DNA of 51,044 nucleotides, taken from assembly GCA_944325215.1 (NCBI GenBank), contig CALUZC010000020.1, positions 1 through 51,044 of the forward strand, written 5' to 3'. Under the pieces are notes generated by a model. That model had not been told where the DNA came from and made no database searches. It saw only the letters and a list, made by a program, of their open reading frames with translations. Source of the DNA: an uncultured Mucispirillum sp. (GTDB taxonomy: Bacteria > Chrysiogenota > Deferribacteres > Deferribacterales > Mucispirillaceae). The position numbers and the translations under genes are program-made. Below are positions 45,432 to 51,044 of this stretch, in pieces (positions within the stretch are counted from its first letter, which is position 1; each line of letters begins with the position of its first letter).

Positions 45432-45507
45432 AAAGCTTAAAAAACGAACTAATACTAGTATAATTATATATAAAATATTTGTCTATAATAAAAAATTATT
45501 AAGCTTT
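45432..45507. promoter_or_regulatory. Inverted repeat in the gap between DUF285 genes 3 and 2
   Basis: AAAGCTTAA (45432-45440) and TTAAGCTTT (45499-45507), 9 of 9 paired but 58 nt apart, in the 171-nt AT-rich gap upstream of the 44492 gene. It could be a pair of operator half-sites; no convincing promoter hexamers were fixed here. Confidence 0.25.
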
Positions 45508-45565
45508 TACATAAATTTATCCATGCAACACATACAAAAGGCATATAATTTTAGGCTTAAATCAA

Positions 45566-47569
45566 CTATTTTTTATACCATTCTGGTAGGTTCTTTTCCA
45601 TTGGTGAGTTTGTAAAAATATCACTCATAAAATCTACATTTGATGTATTCCAGCTATCCAAATCCTGTTCAAAACTTTTTGCACCATAAAACATTTTTAT
45701 CATATTCTCAACCTGAGATACGTCCCACAAGCCTATTTTGCCATCAAAACTTTCTGCAAAATAAAACATATTCGACATATTTTTAACTTTTGATACATTC
45801 CATTTACTAAGGTTTTCATCAAATTTTGCAGCTAGAAAAAACATAAAAGACATATCTTCCACATTAGATGTATTCCATTTGCCTATATTTTGACTAAAAT
45901 TTTCTGCCCCATAAAACATTGATGACATATTTGTAACATTTGATGTATCCCATGAACCTATATTTTGATTAAAGCTTTTTGCCATCCAAAACATATTACT
46001 CATATCTGTAACTTTAGATACATTCCACTTACCAATCTTACCATTAAATGATTTTGCATAGCCAAACATACGGCTCATATTAGTAACACTTGATGTATCC
46101 CATGAGCTTATATCACTATTAAAATTTTCAGCACCTAAAAACATAGAGCTCATATTTGTAACATGAGATACATTCCAGTCTTCTATACCTTGAAAATCTG
46201 TGCGTGTGCTGTTCATAAATAATTCAGACATATCTGTTATTTTGCTAATATCTATAGATGAAAGTAAAATTTCAGGGTTATTTACTAGCACCTTTAATTC
46301 ATCACTTGTAGCAGGTTTATATGTAGAGCCTTCCATTTTTATATCTGAACTTGTAAGTTTTTTAAATTTAGGTGGGTTATTTGCAAGGGGAGAGCCTGTA
46401 AACATTTCTGTCATAATAACATTATCTGCAACCACCCAGTTGCTTATATCCTGATTAAAACTTTCTGCATAATAAAACATAGATGACATATCTTTTACCT
46501 TATATACATCCCAAGAGCTTATATTCTGATTAAAACTTTTTGCTTCATGAAACATATAGCTCATATCTTCAACCTTAGATACATTCCATGAACTTATATC
46601 TTCATTAAAAGATTCAGCACCCCAAAACATACTACGCATATTTGTTACATTAGAAACGTCCCAAGAACCTATGCCTTTAAAATTAGAGCGTTTTATATGC
46701 ATAAATAATTCTGACATATCTGTTATTTTACTTGTATTTATTTCATCTAAACTAAGTTTAGGATTTCTCAGTAATAATTCAAGCTCTTCTTTTGTAGAAG
46801 GATAGAAGATTCCATCTTCCATTGATATCGCATACATTTTTTCAGTCATTTCACCATCAAAAAACCAAACGGGCTTATTATGCTCCATTGGTGAACTAAC
46901 AAACATAAAATTCATATCTGGTGCCTCTACTTTTTCCACATTCCAGTTATCTAAATTCTGATTAAAACTTTCTGCCCTTGAAAACATACCAGTCATATTT
47001 TCTACATTAGATACATTCCAGTTACTTATATCCTGATTAAATGCTGATGCTTCCTGAAACATTACACTCATATCTTTTACATTAGATACATTCCAGTTAC
47101 TAATATCACCATCAAAGACTTTTGCGGCCATAAACATTTCACTCATATCTTTTACATTAGATACATTCCAGTTGTTTAAATTAGAACTAAAGGATGAAGT
47201 TCCTCTAAACATACGACTCATATTCTCTACATTTGATACATTCCAGTTATTTAAATTCCCGTTAAACCATGTTGCCCTCCAAAACATACCACTCATATCT
47301 TTCACATTGGATACGTCCCAGTTTTCTATACCTTTAAAATTTTGTCGCTTATTATCATAAAATAATTTTGACATATCTGTTATTTTGCTTGTATCTATTT
47401 CACCTAAATTAATACTTTCATTATCAACTAATGCTTTTAATTCTTCCTTTGTTGCCGGGTGGTATTTTATGCTAACCTCTTCTTTATTAGCATCAGTTTT
47501 CTTACACCCTGCAAAATTTAATGCAATAAATAAAACTAAAAACAAATTTAATAAATAAATCTTTTTCAT
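45566..47569 (-). CDS. BspA-type DUF285 repeat lipoprotein, three modules (3)
   Basis: 667 residues. Lipobox NFAGC (Cys 22) followed by KKTDANKEE. Three complete modules, each with its own cap (KEELKALVDNESINLGEIDTS at about 40; KEELELLLRNPKLSLDEI at about 260; SDELKVLVNNPEILLSSI at about 430) and its own end signal (SPMEHNKPVW, SPLANNPPKF, SPMEKNLPEWYK). They hold about 6, 4 and 8 repeats. This looks like a fusion of three ancestral single-module proteins. Its signal peptide and leader closely match those of the next upstream gene. Confidence 0.95.
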   Translation of the reverse strand: MKKIYLLNLFLVLFIALNFAGCKKTDANKEEVSIKYHPATKEELKALVDNESINLGEIDTSKITDMSKLFYDNKRQNFKGIENWDVSNVKDMSGMFWRATWFNGNLNNWNVSNVENMSRMFRGTSSFSSNLNNWNVSNVKDMSEMFMAAKVFDGDISNWNVSNVKDMSVMFQEASAFNQDISNWNVSNVENMTGMFSRAESFNQNLDNWNVEKVEAPDMNFMFVSSPMEHNKPVWFFDGEMTEKMYAISMEDGIFYPSTKEELELLLRNPKLSLDEINTSKITDMSELFMHIKRSNFKGIGSWDVSNVTNMRSMFWGAESFNEDISSWNVSKVEDMSYMFHEAKSFNQNISSWDVYKVKDMSSMFYYAESFNQDISNWVVADNVIMTEMFTGSPLANNPPKFKKLTSSDIKMEGSTYKPATSDELKVLVNNPEILLSSIDISKITDMSELFMNSTRTDFQGIEDWNVSHVTNMSSMFLGAENFNSDISSWDTSSVTNMSRMFGYAKSFNGKIGKWNVSKVTDMSNMFWMAKSFNQNIGSWDTSNVTNMSSMFYGAENFSQNIGKWNTSNVEDMSFMFFLAAKFDENLSKWNVSKVKNMSNMFYFAESFDGKIGLWDVSQVENMIKMFYGAKSFEQDLDSWNTSNVDFMSDIFTNSPMEKNLPEWYKK

Positions 47570-47620
47570 AAATACACTCCATTTTTTATATTTTTCCTAC
47601 TATATCACACTTTTACATAT

Positions 47621-47646
47621 AAAAAAAGCCCATATTAAAATGGGCT
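47621..47646 (-). terminator. Terminator after DUF285 gene 4
   Basis: AGCCCAT (47627-47633) pairs with ATGGGCT (47640-47646), 6-nt loop, followed on the minus strand by seven T residues. It lies 9 nt past the 47655 stop codon and has a near-identical copy at 48913. Confidence 0.88.
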
Positions 47647-47654
47647 AAAAATAA

Positions 47655-48860
47655 CTATTCCTTATACCATACAGGTGGGTTATTTTCTAGTGGTGAACCT
47701 GTAAACATTCCGCCTATATTTTCCACATTTGAAACATTCCATTTATCTATATTCTGATTAAAACTTTCTGCCAAAAAAAACATACCTTTAATATTTCTAA
47801 CATTTGATACATTCCAGTTACTTATATCTTGATTAAAACTTTTTGCTCCTGAAAACATATCTCTCATATTTTCTACATTCGAAACATTCCAACTACCTAT
47901 ATTTTGATTGAAGCTCTTTGCATTCATAAACATACTTCCCATATTTTCTACTTTAGATACATTCCAGCGGCTTATATCTTGATTAAAGCTTTCTGCATAA
48001 GTAAACATATATTCCATATCTCTCACATTGGATACGTCCCAATTACATATATCTTGATTAAAATTTGTTGCCTGTTGAAACATCTTATTCATATTTTTCA
48101 CATTAGATACATTCCATTTGCCTATAGGCTGATTAAATTTTTCAGCACCATTAAACATAAAACCCATATCTGTAACCTGAGATACATTCCAATTGCTTAT
48201 ATCTTGATTAAATCTTGATGCACCTAAAAACAAACTATTCATATTTTTTACATTTGATACATTCCACTTACTTATATCCTGGTTAAATAAATAATCATCC
48301 ACAAACATATAGCTCATATCTTTCACTTTTGATACATCCCAGTTACCTATATCTTGATTAAAACTTGTTGCATCCATAAACATGCCACTCATATTTTCAA
48401 CTTTAGATACATTCCAACTTCCTATTGGCTGATTAAAACTTGAGGCTTCAAAAAACATACCACTCATATCCACAACATTTGATACATTCCATTTACTTAT
48501 ATCTTGGTTAAAACTTCTTGCAGCAGTAAACATACCACTCATATCTTTCACTTTTGATACATCCCAATTGCTTATATCTTGATTAAAATTTCTTGCCATA
48601 AAAAACATACCGCTCATATTATCAACATTGGATACATCCCAAGTTTCTATACCTGTAACATTATCACGCTGGCTGTTCTGAAATAACATTGACATATCTG
48701 TTATTTTACTTGTATTAATATCGCCTAAACTTATGCTTTCGTTATTTACTAACGATATTAATTCTTCTTTTGTCTTTGGTGTATATGTTTTCTTACACCC
48801 TGCCATGCTAAAAGCTATTAACAAAACTAATAATACATTTAATAAATAAATCTTTTTCAT
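47655..48860 (-). CDS. BspA-type DUF285 repeat lipoprotein (4)
   Basis: 401 residues. Signal peptide MKKIYLLNVLLVLLIAF ends in SMAGC (Cys 21), then a very short linker and cap KTKEELISLVNNESISLGDI. Thirteen repeats follow, several with the variant FNQPIG in place of FNQDIS, and an end cap MFTGSPLENNPPVWYKE. Likely anchored in a membrane by the lipid and displayed at the surface. Own terminator downstream. Binding target unknown. Confidence 0.95.
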   Translation of the reverse strand: MKKIYLLNVLLVLLIAFSMAGCKKTYTPKTKEELISLVNNESISLGDINTSKITDMSMLFQNSQRDNVTGIETWDVSNVDNMSGMFFMARNFNQDISNWDVSKVKDMSGMFTAARSFNQDISKWNVSNVVDMSGMFFEASSFNQPIGSWNVSKVENMSGMFMDATSFNQDIGNWDVSKVKDMSYMFVDDYLFNQDISKWNVSNVKNMNSLFLGASRFNQDISNWNVSQVTDMGFMFNGAEKFNQPIGKWNVSNVKNMNKMFQQATNFNQDICNWDVSNVRDMEYMFTYAESFNQDISRWNVSKVENMGSMFMNAKSFNQNIGSWNVSNVENMRDMFSGAKSFNQDISNWNVSNVRNIKGMFFLAESFNQNIDKWNVSNVENIGGMFTGSPLENNPPVWYKE

Positions 48861-48912
48861 AAATAAACTCCATTTTTTATATTTTTTACCACTATATCAT
48901 ACTTTTACACAT

Positions 48913-48937
48913 AAAAAAGCCCATATAAAAATGGGCT
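48913..48937 (-). terminator. Terminator after DUF285 gene 5
   Basis: AGCCCAT (48918-48924) pairs with ATGGGCT (48931-48937), 6-nt loop, then six T residues on the minus strand. It matches the terminator at 47621. Confidence 0.88.
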
Positions 48938-48942
48938 AAATT

Positions 48943-51044
48943 TTAATATTCCCAACACCATTCTGGTGGGTTATTCTCCAGTGGTGAGTTTGTAAATATT
49001 TCTTCCATTTCTTCTACATTAGATATATCCCAACTATCTATATTTTGATTAAAACTTTTTGCTTCAAAAAACATTTGATTCATATATTCTACATTAGATA
49101 CATCCCAGTTACCTATATCTTGATTAAAGCTTTCTGCTCCATAAAACATAGCTACCATACTTTTTACATTTGATACGTCCCAACTGCCTATATCTTGGTT
49201 AAAATTCCTAGCTCCATTGAACATATAAGACATATTTTCAACCTGATATACATTCCATTTACTAATGTCTTGATTAAAACTTATTGCACCATAGAACATA
49301 CCTTGCATATCTACAACATTAGATACATCCCACTTTCCTATATCTTGATTAAAATTTTCTGCTTCATAAAACATACTATTCATATGTGTAGCATTAGATA
49401 CATCCCAATTGCTTATATCTTGGTTAAACTTTGTTGCATTAGCAAACATAAACATCATTGATTCTACATTGGAAACATTCCATTTACTTATATCTTGATT
49501 AAAGTTTTCTGCACCACGAAACATTCCAGCCATAGATTTTACTTTTGATACATTCCATTTTCCTATATCCTGATTAAAGTTTTCTGCACTTTCAAACATC
49601 TCTACCATACTTTTTACATTAGAAACATTCCACTGGCTTATATCTTGATTAAAGCTTTTAGAATCTTTAAACATTGCTTCCATATTTTTCACATTGGATA
49701 CATTCCAACGGCTAATATCACCGTTAAAATTAACAGCCTCAGAAAACATATGGCTCATATCTTCTACTTTAGAAACATTCCAGTTCTCAATACCTGTAAA
49801 ATTATCACGAGTGCTTGCTTTAAATAATCCTGACATATCAGTTATTGCTCTTGTATTTATATCACCTAAATAAACACCTTTATTTATTAATTCTACCAAT
49901 GCTTCTTTTGTTTTTGGTAAAAATTTATTGTCAGGATATCGTTTTAACTGCTCATTATCAATCATATACCATGGAATATTTTCTGAGTCCATACTGCTTG
50001 TATCCACTAAAATTCTATCAGTATCAACATTACTTGTAATTTTCCATTTATACATATTTTGATTAATACTTTTTGCACCTTCAAACATAGATACCATACT
50101 TTTAACATTAGTAAAATCCCAACTGCTTAAATCTTGATTAAAACTCATTGCTTCTAAAAACATATTTTGCATATTTTCTACTTTAGATACATTCCAGCGG
50201 CTTATATCTTGATTAAACTTTGCTGTATAGCCAAACATACCATACATATTCTTAACGTTAGATACATTCCAGTTACTTATATCCTGATTAAAAAATACTG
50301 CACCACTAAACATTTCAGACATATTATCAACATTAGATACGTTCCAGCTGCCTATATCTGCATTAAACTCAGTAGCATTAAAAAACATCATACTCATATT
50401 ATCAACATTTGAAACATTCCAGTTACCTATATCTTGATTAAAAACCACTGCTCCACAAAACATTCCAGACATATTCCTAGCATTAGATACATTCCAAGAA
50501 CTTATATCCTGATTAAAAGCTGATAAATCTAAAAACATATATGAAAAATCTCTAACATTTGATACGTCCCAACGGCTTATATCCTGATTAAAGCTTGTTG
50601 CACCTACAAACATAAAACTCATATTATCAACATTTGATACATTCCAGTTACTAATATCCCCATTAAAACTTGATGCACCTTTAAACATATAACTCATATT
50701 TGTTACATTAGATACATTCCAATTACCTATATCTTGATTAAATTCTTTTGCATCTGCAAAAATACCACTCATACTTTCTACATTAGAAACATTCCAATTG
50801 CTTATATCTTGATTAAAATTTGATGCAAAAGCAAACATACCCCGCATATTTTTAACATTAGATACATTCCATGAGCTTATATCCCCATTAAACTTTCTTG
50901 CATATAAAAACATACAACTCATATTATCAACATTAGATACATTCCACTTTTCTATTCCCGTAAAATCATCACGCAAGCTTTCCATAAATAATTCTGACAT
51001 ATCTGTTATTTTACTTGTATCAATATCACCTAAACTTATACTTT
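48943..51044 (-). CDS. BspA-type DUF285 repeat protein, two modules, 5' end outside the window (5)
   Basis: At least 700 residues; the frame is open to the window edge and the upstream codons read SISLGDIDTSKITDMSELF, the normal cap, so the true start and signal peptide lie beyond 51044. The first module has about 13 repeats and a degenerate last unit, then a linker (around 49,940-50,040) and a second cap KTKEALVELINKGVYLGDI with about 11 repeats, ending NSPLENNPPEW. The largest of the cluster. Some units share identical DNA stretches with units in other genes of the cluster. Confidence 0.93.
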   Translation of the reverse strand, partial: SISLGDIDTSKITDMSELFMESLRDDFTGIEKWNVSNVDNMSCMFLYARKFNGDISSWNVSNVKNMRGMFAFASNFNQDISNWNVSNVESMSGIFADAKEFNQDIGNWNVSNVTNMSYMFKGASSFNGDISNWNVSNVDNMSFMFVGATSFNQDISRWDVSNVRDFSYMFLDLSAFNQDISSWNVSNARNMSGMFCGAVVFNQDIGNWNVSNVDNMSMMFFNATEFNADIGSWNVSNVDNMSEMFSGAVFFNQDISNWNVSNVKNMYGMFGYTAKFNQDISRWNVSKVENMQNMFLEAMSFNQDLSSWDFTNVKSMVSMFEGAKSINQNMYKWKITSNVDTDRILVDTSSMDSENIPWYMIDNEQLKRYPDNKFLPKTKEALVELINKGVYLGDINTRAITDMSGLFKASTRDNFTGIENWNVSKVEDMSHMFSEAVNFNGDISRWNVSNVKNMEAMFKDSKSFNQDISQWNVSNVKSMVEMFESAENFNQDIGKWNVSKVKSMAGMFRGAENFNQDISKWNVSNVESMMFMFANATKFNQDISNWDVSNATHMNSMFYEAENFNQDIGKWDVSNVVDMQGMFYGAISFNQDISKWNVYQVENMSYMFNGARNFNQDIGSWDVSNVKSMVAMFYGAESFNQDIGNWDVSNVEYMNQMFFEAKSFNQNIDSWDISNVEEMEEIFTNSPLENNPPEWCWEY

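Larger units (their letters stand above)
43247..51044 (-). repeat. 75-bp DUF285 repeat array spanning five genes
   Basis: About 77 degenerate units of 75 bp, in frame, spread over five genes (about 13, 9, 18, 13 and 24). Stretches such as GATACATTCCAGTTACTTAT recur many times on the plus strand, giving ample homology for recombination within and between genes. Confidence 0.9.

Noticed and set aside
47904-50412. Plus-strand ORFs of 60-104 codons across the DUF285 genes
   Set aside because: They are antisense shadows of the repeats (recurrent HIFHIRYIPIAY-like text) with no ribosome sites.
43247-51044. Regular 75-bp repetition resembling a CRISPR or satellite array
   Set aside because: The period is in frame with long minus-strand ORFs and encodes DUF285 units; there are no constant repeats with variable spacers.

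Overview
The window is AT-rich DNA from a diderm (Gram-negative-type) bacterium. Evidence for a diderm includes many lipoprotein signal peptides, a meso-diaminopimelate-type MurE (DNPR motif), and a complete mraZ-to-ftsZ division/cell-wall (dcw) cluster without murB. The low GC, gene content and a long cluster of BspA-type (DUF285) surface proteins fit a host-associated Deferribacterota such as Mucispirillum best. A Brachyspira-like spirochaete cannot be excluded without a database search. No transposase, integrase, phage gene, tRNA, rRNA or CRISPR array was seen.

Layout. 1-2.1 kb: htpG (minus strand) behind a sigma70-type promoter whose predicted start lies in a CIRCE element, so HrcA control is likely. 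2.2-10.7 kb (plus): a lipoprotein, an M3 oligopeptidase and an addB/addA-type helicase-nuclease pair for double-strand break repair. 10.8-14.4 kb: an exported protein, a Gx-transporter/NusG-II pair, a cold-shock protein, sfsA and a lipoprotein. 14.5-20.5 kb (plus) is an accessory surface/defence block. It holds a Cys-rich leucine-rich-repeat protein with a GG-Cys-TM-basic C-terminal tail behind a sigma28-like promoter, a DUF952 gene, a hicAB toxin-antitoxin module followed by a broken second DUF952 copy, and an RCC1-repeat lipoprotein plus a second lipoprotein. The promoter of that last pair has eight consecutive C residues in its spacer.

20.5-37.8 kb (minus) is the dcw operon: mraZ-rsmH-ftsL-ftsI-murE-murF-mraY-murD-ftsW-murG-murC-ddl-ftsQ-ftsA-ftsZ, then a glycosyltransferase 1 nt after ftsZ. 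Genes overlap or nearly touch throughout. A perfect 15-bp hairpin sits directly upstream of the ftsZ ribosome site. A candidate promoter and MraZ-type operator precede mraZ.

37.8-43 kb: a very AT-rich spacer, a SprA-related (CJM1_0395-type) putative metalloprotease, and a minus-strand run of a YhdH/AcuI-type reductase, an exported protein of unknown function and a GT-C membrane glycosyltransferase. 43.2-51.0 kb (minus): five consecutive DUF285 proteins containing about 77 copies of a 25-residue (75-bp) unit. The last runs off the window. Two junctions between these genes are near-duplicates, including a matching terminator hairpin, which points to whole-gene tandem duplication.

The most noteworthy points are the C8 promoter tract (likely phase variation), the sigma28-like promoter and unusual tail of the LRR protein, the repeat-flanked hicAB module, the ftsZ leader hairpin, and the DUF285 array.
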